64,000 nucleotides of DNA. Source: Oxalobacter sp. (GTDB lineage Bacteria > Pseudomonadota > Gammaproteobacteria > Burkholderiales > Burkholderiaceae_D). The notes beneath the pieces are model-generated. The model did no database searches. It was not told where the DNA came from and saw nothing but the letters and a program-made list of their open reading frames with translations. The DNA lies in contig JAHAYL010000056.1 in assembly GCA_018384065.1 (NCBI GenBank), positions 62,001 to 126,000 of the forward strand. Direction: 5' to 3'. This document shows, piece by piece, positions 7,960 to 18,898 of the stretch (position 1 is the stretch's first letter; each line of letters begins with the position of its first letter). A program made the position numbers and the translations under genes.

Positions 7960-10290
7960 TCAGGTACTTGATACGTCAGACACAGGGAGGATTTCAATGT
8001 CTTTGTTGACGACAGGCGTTTCAGGTTCTACGGCCGCAGCTGTTGCTTCTGCTGCGACGGCTGCAGCCTTGACTGGGATGGGCTTCCGGGTGGTCTGGGG
8101 TTTTGTCTTTTCAGGGGCCTTCTTTGCCTTTTCTGCAGATGCTTTCACAGCAGGGATATTCCTTGGCTTGACCTCCGGGACAGTTTTGTCCTGTGCATTG
8201 GCGTCATAGACAGAAGCAAGATACTGCTGGGCACCGAACCGGACCTGTTTGCGGCGGATTTTCCGGCGTTTGTATTCCCCGTTTGTCTGCAATACCCAAC
8301 TGTTGGTGTTGTCCTTGATGTAGTAACGCAGCCCTTCTTCGATGACACGGCGTTTCAGTGTCGGGTCAAGGATCGGGAAGGCGACTTCAATACGGCGGAA
8401 CAGGTTCCTGCCCATCCAGTCTGCACTGGAAAGGTAGAGGTTCTGTTTCAGGTCATTGCGGAAATAATAGATCCGCTCATGTTCCAGGAAACGGCCGATG
8501 ATGGAGTGGACCCGGATGTTCTCCGAAAGGCCTGGGACACCTGGACGCAGGGAACAGGCCCCCCGGACAATCAGATCGACTTTGACGCCGGCGGATGAGG
8601 CGAGGTACAGCGCCCGGATTGTGGATTCCTCAATCAGGGAATTCATCTTGGCAATGATATGGGCTGGCCGTCCCTGCCGGGCAATGCGGACTTCATTCAG
8701 GATGCCACGGATGATATTGCGGTGCATGTTGAAGGGAGCCAGCCACAGGTATTCCATTTTCCGGGGTTTGGTGATGCTGGTGATATGGACAAAGACATCG
8801 TTGACTTCACGCGCAATCTGGGGATGGGCGGTCAGCAGGCCGAAGTCCGTATAGAGCTTCGTGGTGGTGCCATGGTAATTGCCGGTTCCCAAATGGGCAT
8901 AGTAGTGGAACTTACCCTGTTCCCTGCGGATGACAAGGGCGAGTTTTGCATGGGTTTTAAGTCCCATGACACCATAGATGACCTGTGCGCCTGCCTGTTC
9001 AAGCTGCTGCGCCCAGTCGATGTTCTGTTCTTCATCAAAACGGGCTTTGATTTCAACGACGACAATGACTTCTTTGCCACGGTTGGCAGCATCAATCAGT
9101 GCCTGCATCAGCTCTGAGTCTTCCCCGACACGGTAAACAGTCTGTTTGATGACGATGACATTTGGGTCATCTGCCGCATCACGGATGAAATCAATGACTG
9201 TCCTGAAAGACTGGTAGGGGTGGTGCAGCAGGATGTCCTGCTTCTTGAGGGTTTCAAACAGGGAGTTTCCTTCCTGCGCATTTGGGTGCAGGGATGCCTG
9301 ATAAGGCTCAAAATAGAAATCGGGCTTTGTGACAAATTTGAAGAGCTGGTTCAGCCGGACAAGGTTGACGGGACCATTGACTCGATAGACATAGTCCTTG
9401 TCAAGCTTGAATTCATTCATCAGGAATTCGACCAGGTGTTCAGGGCTGTTTTTTGAGATTTCAAGCCGGACAGCCCGTCCGAACTGCCTGCTTTGCAGGC
9501 TGGTCTTGAGTGCCTGGCGCAGGTTCTTGACTTCATCTTCATCCACCCATAGGTCACTGTCGCGGGTGACCCTGAACTGTGCATATGCCAGGATTTCACG
9601 TTCAGGGAAGAGCGATGCAATGTTGGCAATGATCAGTGAGGAAAGCAGGCAGAATCCCATGCCGTTTTCAACAAGTTCTTCTGGCATTTTGATGATACGC
9701 GGCAGGATACGTGGCGCCCTGACAATGGCAATTGCGCTGCCCCTGCCAAAGACATCCTTCCCAGCCAGGGAGACGATGAAGTTCAGGCTCTTGTTGGCGG
9801 TTTTCGGAAAAGGGTGTGCCGGATCCAGCACAATCGGTGTCAGGGCCGGGCAAATCTGTTCTTCAAAATAGCTCTTTGCCCAAGCGCGCTGCCTGTCGTT
9901 CCAAGTTTTCTGAAGCAGCAGGTGGATGCCGTCCTCCGCCATCTTTGGAAGGATCTGGTCGTTCAGCAAAGCATACTGTTTATCGACCAGGTCATGACAG
10001 CGTCTGCTGATCTGATGCAGGACTGTGTTGGAAAGCGATTTTGCTTCATGTGTCCGATGCGCCAGCTGGCTGGAGATGCGTACCTCGAAGAATTCATCAA
10101 GGTTGCTTGCTCCGATACAGAGGTACCGCAGGCGCTCAAGCAGGGGAAGTGTTTCGTCTTCAGCCTGGGCAATGACACGCCTGTTGAATTCAAGCAGGGA
10201 AAGTTCCCGGTTCAGGTACAGGTTGGGATCCTGATGGTTGACCGGAAGGCCAAGGCTGTTTTTAGAAAGTGGGTTTTTACTGTCTGACAT
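7960..10290 (-). CDS. ppk1: Polyphosphate kinase 1
   Basis: Reversibly makes polyphosphate from ATP, usually at the membrane. The N-terminal domain begins LYLNRELSLLEFNRRVIAQA. The catalytic histidine is H466 in AHLGTGNYHGTTTKLYTD; the second conserved histidine is H604 in GRFLEHERIYYF. The family is normally about 690 residues; this one has 776 because of a roughly 80-residue Ala/Lys/Pro/Val-rich tail (about 696-776) of low complexity. The start is preceded by AGGAGGTTTTA on the minus strand. It lies beside ppx and two MgtC genes. No convincing PhoB box was found upstream. Confidence 0.96.
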   Translation of the reverse strand: MSDSKNPLSKNSLGLPVNHQDPNLYLNRELSLLEFNRRVIAQAEDETLPLLERLRYLCIGASNLDEFFEVRISSQLAHRTHEAKSLSNTVLHQISRRCHDLVDKQYALLNDQILPKMAEDGIHLLLQKTWNDRQRAWAKSYFEEQICPALTPIVLDPAHPFPKTANKSLNFIVSLAGKDVFGRGSAIAIVRAPRILPRIIKMPEELVENGMGFCLLSSLIIANIASLFPEREILAYAQFRVTRDSDLWVDEDEVKNLRQALKTSLQSRQFGRAVRLEISKNSPEHLVEFLMNEFKLDKDYVYRVNGPVNLVRLNQLFKFVTKPDFYFEPYQASLHPNAQEGNSLFETLKKQDILLHHPYQSFRTVIDFIRDAADDPNVIVIKQTVYRVGEDSELMQALIDAANRGKEVIVVVEIKARFDEEQNIDWAQQLEQAGAQVIYGVMGLKTHAKLALVIRREQGKFHYYAHLGTGNYHGTTTKLYTDFGLLTAHPQIAREVNDVFVHITSITKPRKMEYLWLAPFNMHRNIIRGILNEVRIARQGRPAHIIAKMNSLIEESTIRALYLASSAGVKVDLIVRGACSLRPGVPGLSENIRVHSIIGRFLEHERIYYFRNDLKQNLYLSSADWMGRNLFRRIEVAFPILDPTLKRRVIEEGLRYYIKDNTNSWVLQTNGEYKRRKIRRKQVRFGAQQYLASVYDANAQDKTVPEVKPRNIPAVKASAEKAKKAPEKTKPQTTRKPIPVKAAAVAAEATAAAVEPETPVVNKDIEILPVSDVSST

Positions 10291-10460
10291 TAAAACCTCC
10301 TGTTTTCCATTGATAGATGGATAAGCTCATCATAACAAATATTTTGTGACGGTATGACAACAGAGAAGGAAACATCGGAGATTTTTTTTCAAAAATTGCA
10401 TGTCAGGATATGAAAATGGCATGAAAAGCCAGAATCCAGACAATTTCCCGTTTTTCTTGC

Positions 10461-11512
10461 TAAAATGGGGACATATCATTCCTGTTTTTTAAATAGTCAT
10501 CAGAAAAACGGGGACGTAGTAATGGTTTTCCATGACAGGTTTGTTTTTTGGAGTGTTTTTTATGGCGAGAAGTGCCCGTCTGGTCCTACCGGGGAATCCC
10601 CATCATATTTTCCATCAGGGGAACAACAGGCAGCAGGTGTTCTATGATGATGGGGACCGGTTGCGGTATCTGGATTATCTGGAAAAGGCATCACGCCAGT
10701 ATCAGGTGGATATCCATGCCTATGTCCTGCTTGACAGCAGTGTGCATCTGTTGGCAACTCCCTCAGACAATGAGGGGCTGGCAAGGATGATGCAGTGGAT
10801 GGGGCGTTGTTATGTCCCTTGGTTCAACCGCAGGTATGGGCATAGCGGCACCCTCTGGGAAGGACGTTTCAGGACTTCTGTGGTCGAGGCAGAACCGTGG
10901 CTGATGAAATGCTGCCGGTTCATTGAAATGCGCCCTGTTGTCGAAGGACTGGCTGAAAGGGCAGAAGGATACCGTTGGTCCAGTTACAGCCATCACGTTG
11001 GGACACACTATTCTTCCCTTATCCGTGATTGCATCCTTTATTGGAATCTTGGCAATACGCCGTTTGCACGCGAATCTGCTTATCTGTCTTTCATGCAGGC
11101 ATTCAGTCAGGACGAAGATGCTTACCTTGAACAGGTTCTGACAAGGGGGTGGCCATTGGGTTCACGCCCGTTTATTGTGCAGCTGGAAAAGCTGGTTGGA
11201 CATCCTTTCCGTATGGGTCGGCGCGGGCGTCCAGCCCGTAAACCTGCATGATGGCATCCATTTTCAAGCAGGGCTTTCTGAAAAACAGGCTGTTCCCCGC
11301 ATGAAACAGCGGTTGACTCAGGAGTGGCTGTTTCATTGAGTGCCTTTTTTAAAGTCTTTCACTTCGTTTTTTGACTGAAAAATCCCTTTTCAGATTCATT
11401 TCCGTAGCAGTCCTTTGGATGGGAGTAAATGATAATCTACTGTTTTTAAAAGAGAATTCTATCTAATACACAGATCTGCCCTATAAATATACTACTATGT
11501 CCCCAATTTTAA
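10461..11512 (+). mobile_element. RAYT/REP-like element bounded by inverted repeats
   Basis: TAAAATGGGGACATA at 10461-10475 is repeated in inverse as TATGTCCCCAATTTTA at 11496-11511, with one extra base. A second left copy, AAAACGGGGACGTA, lies at 10504-10517. GACTCTGACCCCATTA just outside the right end (11543-11558) is a related motif. GGGGAC repeats of this kind commonly flank Y1-transposase (RAYT) genes in proteobacteria. The single gene inside is the degenerate transposase at 10562. No target duplication could be identified. Confidence 0.55.
10562..11251 (+). CDS. REP-associated Y1 (IS200-like) transposase homologue, catalytic motifs altered
   Basis: An intact 229-residue member of the Y1_Tnp/RAYT family: MARSARLVLPGNPHH, GNNRQQVF, GTLWEGRFR, YRWSSYSHH and LGNTPFARESAY follow the betaproteobacterial pattern from end to end. 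Two signatures are changed. The HUH site, normally MPNHVHLL, reads LDSSVHLL (S60-V61-H62), losing the first metal-binding histidine. The tyrosine normally in RYIELNPVRAG reads RFIEMRPVVEG (F120). Both are needed for single-strand cleavage in studied TnpA proteins, so this copy is predicted to be inactive as a nuclease, though it may still bind DNA. The ATG at 10562 follows GGAG at 10549; an upstream ATG at 10532 is less likely. GGGGAC inverted repeats flank it. Confidence 0.85.
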   Translation: MARSARLVLPGNPHHIFHQGNNRQQVFYDDGDRLRYLDYLEKASRQYQVDIHAYVLLDSSVHLLATPSDNEGLARMMQWMGRCYVPWFNRRYGHSGTLWEGRFRTSVVEAEPWLMKCCRFIEMRPVVEGLAERAEGYRWSSYSHHVGTHYSSLIRDCILYWNLGNTPFARESAYLSFMQAFSQDEDAYLEQVLTRGWPLGSRPFIVQLEKLVGHPFRMGRRGRPARKPA

Positions 11513-11629
11513 TCTTTCAATAAGGCGCTGCTTTTAAAAATTGACTCTGACCCCATTATTTTTTATTGTAAGAATTGAGAAGCCATATTAACCTATATCC
11601 ATTGAATGACATGGATGCATGGAGGGTGT
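11252..11629. other. Intergenic region before gltB
   Basis: This 378-base AT-rich gap holds no gene. It contains a 10-bp stem (ATGAAACAGC at 11301-11310 with GCTGTTTCAT at 11327-11336), the right-hand repeat of the RAYT element (11496-11511) and the GACTCTGACCCC motif (11543-11554). Candidate -10 hexamers for gltB, TATAAA and TATACT, occur near 11482-11493, but no matching -35 was found. No sigma-54 element (TGGCAC-N5-TTGC) was seen. Confidence 0.5.
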
Positions 11630-14600
11630 ATGAACGTGCAAGGTCTTTATAGTCCTTCGAATGAACATGATGCCTGTGGCGTGGGTTTTGTCGCCCATAT
11701 CAAGGGCGTCAAAAGCCATTCAATCATTGAACAGGGGTTGATGATCCTGAAAAACCTGGATCATCGGGGGGCTGTCGGTGCCGATAAACTGATGGGGGAC
11801 GGCGCTGGCATCCTTATCCAGATTCCAGACAGGTTTTTCCGCGAGGAAATGGCGGTGCGGGGCGTTGTGCTGCCACCACCGGGAGAGTATGGGGTAGGCA
11901 TGGTTTTCCTGCCTAAGGAGCATGCTTCACGTCTGGCGTGTGAGAAAGAGATTGAGCGGGCGGTCCGTGCTGAAAACCAGATTGTCTTGGGATGGCGTGA
12001 TGTTCCCGTCAGCACAGAGATGCCGATGTCGCCGAGAGTCAGGGAAAAGGAGCCGGTCATCCGCCAGATTTTCATTGGGCGTGGTCCGGATACGATGGTG
12101 ACAGATGCACTGGAACGCAAGCTGTTTGTTATCAGGAAGGCTGCCGGTCACGCCATCCAGGCCTTGGACCTGAAGCATTGCAAGGAATTTTTTGTCCCTT
12201 CCATGTCCGCACGCACGATTGTCTATAAAGGGCTGCTGCTGGTTGACCAGGTCCAGGAATATTACCGTGATCTTCAGGATGAACGCTGTGTGTCCGCGCT
12301 TGCAATGGTCCATCAGCGTTTTTCGACAAATACTTTCCCGGAATGGCCTTTGGCGCATCCTTACCGTCTGATTGCCCATAATGGGGAAATCAATACGGTG
12401 AAAGGCAATTTCAACTGGTTCCGTGCCCGTGAGGAAATGATGGATTCCGTGGTGCTGGGCAGTGACCTGCAGAAACTGTATCCATTGATGTATGAAGGTC
12501 AGTCTGACACAGCCTGTTTTGACAATGCACTTGAGTTGCTGGTGATGTCCGGGTATCCATTGGCACACGCCATGATGATGATGATCCCTGAAGCATGGGA
12601 AAACAGTTCCCTGATGCCAGACAACCGCCGGGCGTTTTATGAATACCATGCTGCAATGATGGAACCTTGGGATGGTCCCGCTGCCATGGCTTTTACCGAT
12701 GGCCGGCAGATAGGTGGGGTGCTGGACAGGAATGGTCTGAGGCCTGCCCGTTATGTCATCACAGAGGATGACTTGGTTGTCATGGCTTCCGAGACAGGGG
12801 TGCTTCCAATTCCTGAAACAAAGATTGTCAGGAAATGGCGTCTGGAACCGGGAAAGATGTTCCTGATTGATATGGAAGCAGGACGCATCATTGATGACCG
12901 GGAAATCAAGGATATTTATGCCAATGCCCGGCCTTACCGCGCATGGACAAACTCAGTCTGTATCAAACTGCAGGACCTGAAGACACAAGCGCATGACAGG
13001 GTGGTTCCGGAAGTTCCCCTGCTGCAGCGGCAGGAAGCTTTCGGTTATACACAGGAAGACCTGAAAATCATCCTGCCGCCGATGGCGCTGACAGCGGAGG
13101 AAGCGATTGGTTCGATGGGAAATGATGCACCATTGGCAGTCCTGTCAAACCGTTCCAAACCGCTGTACAACTATTTCAGGCAGTCTTTTGCCCAAGTGAC
13201 GAATCCTCCAGTCGATCCTATCCGTGAATCGATCATCATGTCATTGCTGTCTTATATCGGCCCCAAGCCCAATCCTTTGGATACAAACAATGTGAATCCA
13301 CAGATGCGCCTGGAGGTTTCACAGCCGGTATTGGGATTCGATGAAATGGCAAGCATCCGTAATATCGATGCTTATACCAATGGCAAGTTCCGTGCTTATG
13401 AGCTGAATATCTGTTATCCAGTCGTTTGGGGAAAGGAAGGGATTGAAGCCCATCTGGCTTCGCTATGCGCAGAAGCTGTCGATGCTGTCCGTTCAGGACA
13501 CAATATCCTGATTGTCTCAGACCGTAAGATGGGACCAGACAGTCTGGCGATTCCGGCTCTGCTTGCGACTTCTGCCATCCATCAGCATCTGGTGGCAAAA
13601 GGTCTCCGAGCTTCCACGGGACTTGTGGTCGAAACCGGTTCTGCCAAGGAGACTCACCATTTCGCGCTGCTGGCGGGTTATGGGGCGGAAGCAGTCCACC
13701 CATATCTGGTGCTTGAGACATTGGCAGTACTTGCTCCCCGTCTTTCTGCTGGTCTGATGCCTGGGAAAGCGCAGTTGAATTTCATCGAAGCTGTTGACAA
13801 GGGACTGCTGAAAATCATGTCGAAGATGGGTATCTCAACATACCGGTCATACTGTGGTGCACAGATTTTTGAGGCAATCGGCCTGTCCACTGGATTGGTT
13901 GAGAAGTATTTCAAAGGGACATCATCCAGTGTTGGGGGCATTGATATTTTTGACATCGCTGAAGAATGCCTGCTTCAGCATAGGAAGGCGTTCAGCCCCC
14001 GCAGCATGCCTGTCCGTTTCCTTGATATCGGAGGGGAATATGCCTTCCGCAGGCAGGGCGAAGAGCATATGTTCACACCGGATGCCATTGCGAAACTGCA
14101 GCATGCCGCCCGTTCGGACAGCTATGCCACTTATAAGGAATATGCCCAGATCATCAATGACCAGTCCAAACGGCAGATGACCCTGCGGGGACTGTTCGAG
14201 TTCAGGTTTGATCCTGCCAAGGCGATTGCTGTTGATGAGGTCGAGCCGGCAAAAGAGATTGTCAGGCGTTTTGCAACCGGTGCAATGTCTTTGGGATCCA
14301 TCAGTGCAGAAGCCCATGCTTCCTTGGCTGTGGCGATGAACCGTATCGGTGGCAAATCCAATACCGGTGAAGGAGGGGAAGACCCACGCCGTTATCAACG
14401 GGAACAGGCTGGGCATAAGATCAGGCAGGGGGAAACCCTGCGGTCCATCCTGGGTAAAGACCGTATCATGGCAGATATTGAACTCCAGGAAGGGGATTCC
14501 CTGCGTTCCCGTATCAAACAGGTGGCTTCAGGCCGTTTCGGTGTGACAGCGGAATATCTGAATTCTGCTGATGAAATACAGATCAAGATGGGACAGGGGG

Positions 14601-16315
14601 CAAAACCGGGTGAAGGGGGGCATCTACCCGGTCAGAAGGTTTCAGAATATATCGCCAGCATGCGTTTTTCTGTGCCGGGTGTCGGTCTGATTTCACCGCC
14701 ACCCCACCATGATATTTATTCAATTGAGGACTTGGCGCAGTTGATTCATGACCTGAAGAATGTCAATCCGAAGGCAACGGTCTCCGTCAAACTGGTTGCT
14801 GAAATGGGGGTCGGGACGGTGGCTGCCGGTGTGGCGAAGGCAAAAGCGGATCATATTGTGATTTCCGGTCATGATGGCGGGACAGGCGCTTCACCGCTGT
14901 CTTCCATCAAGCATACTGGATCCCCATGGGAAATCGGTCTGGCGGAAACCCAGCAGACTCTGGTGATGAACAATCTACGTGGCCGGGTCCGTGTCCAGGC
15001 TGACGGTCAGATGAAAACTGGGCGCGATGTTGTGATTGCGGCCATCCTGGGGGCTGATGAAGTCGGGTTTGCGACGGCACCGCTGGTCACCCAAGGATGT
15101 ATCATGATGCGTAAATGCCATCTGAACACGTGTCCTGTCGGTATTGCGACGCAGGATCCTGAACTGCGTCAGAAATTCAGGGGTAAACCGGAATACATTG
15201 TCAATTACCTGTTTTTCGTTGCAGAGGAAATGCGTCAGATCATGGCCCAGTTAGGTATCCGCAGATATGATGAGCTGATTGGTCGTGTCGATCTGCTGGA
15301 AAAGACAAAAGCCATTGCCAACTGGAAGGAAAAGGGACTGGATTTCAGCCGGCTGTTCCATGAACCGGAAGTCGATGGCGCTGTACCGAGGCTGCATCAG
15401 GAAGCCCAGGACCATGGATTGGAAAAAGCCATTGACCATCGGCTGATCCTGCAGTCGGCGATTGCCTTGGACAATCAGGAAAAAGTCTCGTTCATTTATC
15501 CTATCCGCAATGCAAACCGCAGCGTCGGCGCCATGCTTTCAGGAGAGGTCGCCCGGCGTTATGGTCATGCCGGCCTGCCTGATGACACCATCCATATCCA
15601 GCTGCAGGGCACGGCAGGCCAGTCGGTCGGTGCTTTCCTGGCACATGGCGTTACGCTGGACTTGGTCGGCGATGCGAATGACTATGTCGGTAAAGGGCTG
15701 TCTGGCGGGCGTTTGATAGTCCGTCCACATAACCAGTTCCGTGGACAGCCAAGGCAGAACATGATTGCAGGCAATACGGTCCTGTATGGTGCGATTGCCG
15801 GAGAGGCTTATTTCTATGGCATCGCCGGTGAGCGTTTTGCTGTCCGCAATTCCGGTGCTGTCGCCGTGACGGAAGGCTGTGGCGACCACGGCTGCGAATA
15901 TATGACAGGCGGCACGGTGGTCGTGCTTGGGGAAACCGGCAGGAACTTTGCGGCGGGTATGTCAGGGGGGATTGCCTATGTCTATGACCCAGAAGGACAT
16001 TTTGAACGGAAATGCAACCATTCGATGGTGACGCTTGAACGGGTTGAATCCTATTTTGACCAGGAATCGAAAGGGCATAAGGAAAGCTGGCACCGGATGA
16101 CCCGTGAAAGCGTTCCCCAGACAGATGAAGTCATCCTGAGGCATCTGATAGAAAACCATTTCACCTATACCGGCAGCATGACAGCCCGCAGGCTGCTTGA
16201 GGATTGGTCAAACTGCCGTTCCCATTTTGTGAAGGTGTTCCCGGATGAGTACCGTCGGGCATTGGAAGACCTTTACCAAGCAAAAGCAGGAATGGATGAG
16301 GGGAAAGCTGCCTGA
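11630..16315 (+). CDS. gltB: Glutamate synthase (NADPH), large subunit
   Basis: Transfers the amide of glutamine to 2-oxoglutarate, giving two glutamates, in the cytoplasm with GltD. At 1561 residues it matches the bacterial alpha subunit (about 1500). Order of domains: a class II glutamine amidotransferase whose nucleophile is C16 in [10 protein letters not shown] (the first 15 residues would be removed); the central domain; the FMN-binding synthase domain ([34 protein letters not shown]); the [3Fe-4S] cysteines [12 protein letters not shown] near 1156; and the glycine-rich GXGXG beta-helix ([16 protein letters not shown]). The ATG at 11630 follows GGAGGGTGT; the frame extends 8 codons upstream, but the preferred start fits the site and the family. 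Confidence 0.97.
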   Translation: MNVQGLYSPSNEHDACGVGFVAHIKGVKSHSIIEQGLMILKNLDHRGAVGADKLMGDGAGILIQIPDRFFREEMAVRGVVLPPPGEYGVGMVFLPKEHASRLACEKEIERAVRAENQIVLGWRDVPVSTEMPMSPRVREKEPVIRQIFIGRGPDTMVTDALERKLFVIRKAAGHAIQALDLKHCKEFFVPSMSARTIVYKGLLLVDQVQEYYRDLQDERCVSALAMVHQRFSTNTFPEWPLAHPYRLIAHNGEINTVKGNFNWFRAREEMMDSVVLGSDLQKLYPLMYEGQSDTACFDNALELLVMSGYPLAHAMMMMIPEAWENSSLMPDNRRAFYEYHAAMMEPWDGPAAMAFTDGRQIGGVLDRNGLRPARYVITEDDLVVMASETGVLPIPETKIVRKWRLEPGKMFLIDMEAGRIIDDREIKDIYANARPYRAWTNSVCIKLQDLKTQAHDRVVPEVPLLQRQEAFGYTQEDLKIILPPMALTAEEAIGSMGNDAPLAVLSNRSKPLYNYFRQSFAQVTNPPVDPIRESIIMSLLSYIGPKPNPLDTNNVNPQMRLEVSQPVLGFDEMASIRNIDAYTNGKFRAYELNICYPVVWGKEGIEAHLASLCAEAVDAVRSGHNILIVSDRKMGPDSLAIPALLATSAIHQHLVAKGLRASTGLVVETGSAKETHHFALLAGYGAEAVHPYLVLETLAVLAPRLSAGLMPGKAQLNFIEAVDKGLLKIMSKMGISTYRSYCGAQIFEAIGLSTGLVEKYFKGTSSSVGGIDIFDIAEECLLQHRKAFSPRSMPVRFLDIGGEYAFRRQGEEHMFTPDAIAKLQHAARSDSYATYKEYAQIINDQSKRQMTLRGLFEFRFDPAKAIAVDEVEPAKEIVRRFATGAMSLGSISAEAHASLAVAMNRIGGKSNTGEGGEDPRRYQREQAGHKIRQGETLRSILGKDRIMADIELQEGDSLRSRIKQVASGRFGVTAEYLNSADEIQIKMGQGAKPGEGGHLPGQKVSEYIASMRFSVPGVGLISPPPHHDIYSIEDLAQLIHDLKNVNPKATVSVKLVAEMGVGTVAAGVAKAKADHIVISGHDGGTGASPLSSIKHTGSPWEIGLAETQQTLVMNNLRGRVRVQADGQMKTGRDVVIAAILGADEVGFATAPLVTQGCIMMRKCHLNTCPVGIATQDPELRQKFRGKPEYIVNYLFFVAEEMRQIMAQLGIRRYDELIGRVDLLEKTKAIANWKEKGLDFSRLFHEPEVDGAVPRLHQEAQDHGLEKAIDHRLILQSAIALDNQEKVSFIYPIRNANRSVGAMLSGEVARRYGHAGLPDDTIHIQLQGTAGQSVGAFLAHGVTLDLVGDANDYVGKGLSGGRLIVRPHNQFRGQPRQNMIAGNTVLYGAIAGEAYFYGIAGERFAVRNSGAVAVTEGCGDHGCEYMTGGTVVVLGETGRNFAAGMSGGIAYVYDPEGHFERKCNHSMVTLERVESYFDQESKGHKESWHRMTRESVPQTDEVILRHLIENHFTYTGSMTARRLLEDWSNCRSHFVKVFPDEYRRALEDLYQAKAGMDEGKAA

Positions 16316-16356
16316 ATGCAGGGGAAAAGTCAGAAGGTTACAGGACGGAGGCGAAA

Positions 16357-17808
16357 ATGGGAAAAGTGACGGGATTCAAGGAGTTTGAAAGGATTGAGGA
16401 ATTTCATACCACTCCGAAGGAAAGGGTCAAACATTACCGTGAGTTCACATTGACACTGACGGACAGTCAGGCACGCCAACAGGGTGGGCGGTGTATGGAT
16501 TGCGGGATTCCATTCTGCAACAATGCCTGTCCATTGGGCAACCTTATCCCTGATTTCAATGACCAGGTCTATAACGCATTGGACCAGGAAGCATTGGACA
16601 GGTTGCATACAACCAATAATTTTCCAGAATTCACTGGGCGGGTCTGTCCTGCCTTGTGTGAGCCTGCGTGTTCGCTGGGGTTGATCAGGCAGCCGGTCGG
16701 CATCCGTTCAATTGAGCGGTTCATCATTGAGAAAGGCTGGGAAAATGGCTGGGTCAAACCGGTGGTTGCCAAGGAAAAGACGGGTAAACGGGTTGCCATC
16801 GTTGGATCGGGACCTGCAGGGCTTGCTGCTGCCCAGCAGTTGGCCCGTGCAGGTCATGATGTGCATGTCTATGAAAAGAACGACAGGATAGGCGGTCTGC
16901 TCCGTTATGGCATTCCTGATTTCAAACTGGAGAAACAGGTGCTTGACCGTCGGTTGGAACAGATGGCAGCGGAAGGTGTTGTGTTCCATACAGGTGTCTT
17001 GGTTGGTACTGACATCCCGGAAGGCATCCAGGATTTGTCGAAAACGGTTCTTGCGCCAGAAGCCCTGAAAGCGGAATTCGATGCGGTGGTCCTGGCGGTC
17101 GGGGCAGAGCAGCCACGTGGACTTGACGGTATCCCTGGCGCAGACCTGCAGGGAGTCCATTATGCGATGGAATTCCTGGTTGCCCAGAACAGGAAAGATG
17201 CAGGCGGGAAAGGAAGGAACCGTCTGAATGCAGAAGGGAAGCGGGTTGTGATTATCGGTGGCGGGGACACTGGTTCTGACTGCGTGGGGATAGCCAACCG
17301 TCAAGGGGCGGCAAGTATCCTGCAGTTCGACCGTAATCCCAAGTTACCGGATACGGTTGATAAAGACATGACCTGGCCATACTGGCCCCGCCGGTTTTCC
17401 GTGTCTTCTTCCCATGAGGAAGGCTGTGAACGGGATTTCCGTGTCCTGACCAAGCGTATTGCAGGCCGTCGTGGCAGGGTTGAGAAACTGATTGCCTGCC
17501 GGGTTGACCAGGTCGCGGGGAAATATGTGGAAGTCGAGGGCAGTGAATTCGAGATTCCCGCAGATATGGTGTTGCTTGCAATGGGGTTTTCGGGGCCAGC
17601 TGTGTCTGTATTGGATGCTTTCGGCGTCCAGAAAAGCAGGACAGGTACCATCCTGGCAGCTGATGAAGGGAGGAACCGTTACCAGACCTCGGTGGACAAG
17701 GTTTTTGCCGCCGGGGATGCACGCAGGGGGCAGTCATTGGTTGTCTGGGCGATTCATGAAGGGCGGGAATGTGCAGAGGCTGTTGACCGTTGGTTGATGG
17801 ACGCCTGA
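16357..17808 (+). CDS. gltD: Glutamate synthase (NADPH), small subunit
   Basis: Supplies electrons from NADPH through FAD and iron-sulfur clusters to GltB. The N-terminal cysteine motifs [17 protein letters not shown] and [13 protein letters not shown] bind two [4Fe-4S] clusters. The FAD site is [17 protein letters not shown] and the NADPH site [15 protein letters not shown]. The C-terminal [16 protein letters not shown] closes the FAD domain. Length 483 residues is normal. It starts 41 bases after gltB with GGACGGAGGCGAAA before the ATG, so the two form an operon. Confidence 0.97.
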   Translation: MGKVTGFKEFERIEEFHTTPKERVKHYREFTLTLTDSQARQQGGRCMDCGIPFCNNACPLGNLIPDFNDQVYNALDQEALDRLHTTNNFPEFTGRVCPALCEPACSLGLIRQPVGIRSIERFIIEKGWENGWVKPVVAKEKTGKRVAIVGSGPAGLAAAQQLARAGHDVHVYEKNDRIGGLLRYGIPDFKLEKQVLDRRLEQMAAEGVVFHTGVLVGTDIPEGIQDLSKTVLAPEALKAEFDAVVLAVGAEQPRGLDGIPGADLQGVHYAMEFLVAQNRKDAGGKGRNRLNAEGKRVVIIGGGDTGSDCVGIANRQGAASILQFDRNPKLPDTVDKDMTWPYWPRRFSVSSSHEEGCERDFRVLTKRIAGRRGRVEKLIACRVDQVAGKYVEVEGSEFEIPADMVLLAMGFSGPAVSVLDAFGVQKSRTGTILAADEGRNRYQTSVDKVFAAGDARRGQSLVVWAIHEGRECAEAVDRWLMDA

Positions 17809-17975
17809 ATGTCCATGGCAACACTGGATGCTGTACTTTTCCGGGAAGCCTGTCAGGTGCTTTTTCCGCCGCTTGCTGGTATATTATCTGGATTGATGTA
17901 TATTAGCGCTGTCAGGAATTAATTTTTACAGTGGGTTCCAAGAGGGCGTATCTCCTGTTGATGCGAGGTCATATC

Positions 17976-18857
17976 ATGAAGATTGAAGGCAGTATTGTAG
18001 CGATGGTCACGCCAATGAACGAGGATGGCAGTGTCGATTTTGACGGCACCCGTAAATTCGTTGACTGGCTGATTGCTGAAGGCACTGATGCGTTGTCTGT
18101 TGTCGGTACCACCGGCGAGTCACCTACCCTGAGTGTGGATGAACACGCGGAAATGATCCGGGTGACCTGTGAGCAGGTCGCTGGGCGGGTGCCTGTTGTC
18201 GCCGGTGCCGGTGCCAATTCCACGGCAGAGGCGATAGAACTGTCCAAGCATGCCAAGCGTTATGGTGCTGATGCCACCCTGCAGGTTGTCCCTTATTACA
18301 ACAAGCCGACCCAGGAAGGGATTTACCAGCATTTCAAAGCCATTGCCGAAGCGGTGGATATTCCAATAGTGCTTTACAATGTGCCAGGCAGGACCGTTGC
18401 TGACATGTCTAATGAGACTATCCTGCGTTTGGCGGAAATCCCCAACATCATTGCAGTGAAGGATGCAACGGGCAATATTGCCCGTGGTTTGGATCTGCTG
18501 AACCGTATTCCAGAAGGGTTCCAGGTTTTTTCAGGAGATGACCCAACAGCGGTTTCCCTGATACTGGCGGGTGCAAGTGGCAATATTACAGTTGTTGGTA
18601 ATGTTGCGCCTAAGAAGATGCATCTGATGTGCCAGGCTGCATTGAGAGGGGATGTTGCATCAGCAGTCCGCCTGAGCCGTGAACTGTTGCCGTTGAGCCA
18701 GAAGCTGTTTGTCGAAGCCAATCCAATCCCGGTCAAATGGGCATTGAGCCAGATGGGCATTGTCCCGCCAGGCATCCGTCTGCCACTTGTACCGCTTTCT
18801 GACGGTTGCAAGGAAACTGTCAGGGAAGCGATGCAGGCTGGTGGTATCCAGATTTGA
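17976..18857 (+). CDS. dapA: 4-hydroxy-tetrahydrodipicolinate synthase
   Basis: Condenses pyruvate with aspartate semialdehyde, the first committed step to diaminopimelate and lysine. A 293-residue TIM barrel: GTTGES at 44-49, Y108 in PYYNKP, the general acid Y134 in VLYNVPGR, and the Schiff-base lysine K162 in IAVKDATGN. The frame extends to 17931, but [13 protein letters not shown] at 17976 is the usual N terminus and GCGAGGT precedes it. It is followed by bamC, the same dapA-bamC (nlpB) order as in E. coli. The substrate-making gene asd is also in this window. Confidence 0.96.
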   Translation: MKIEGSIVAMVTPMNEDGSVDFDGTRKFVDWLIAEGTDALSVVGTTGESPTLSVDEHAEMIRVTCEQVAGRVPVVAGAGANSTAEAIELSKHAKRYGADATLQVVPYYNKPTQEGIYQHFKAIAEAVDIPIVLYNVPGRTVADMSNETILRLAEIPNIIAVKDATGNIARGLDLLNRIPEGFQVFSGDDPTAVSLILAGASGNITVVGNVAPKKMHLMCQAALRGDVASAVRLSRELLPLSQKLFVEANPIPVKWALSQMGIVPPGIRLPLVPLSDGCKETVREAMQAGGIQI

Positions 18858-18898
18858 GTGGTTCCGTATTTCTTTGCCTCCTGGTTTGAGACAGATAT

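Noticed and set aside
10330-10370. Possible PhoB box upstream of ppk (TGTCATACCGTCACAAA on the minus strand)
   Set aside because: Only one half resembles the consensus and the 11-base repeat spacing fails.
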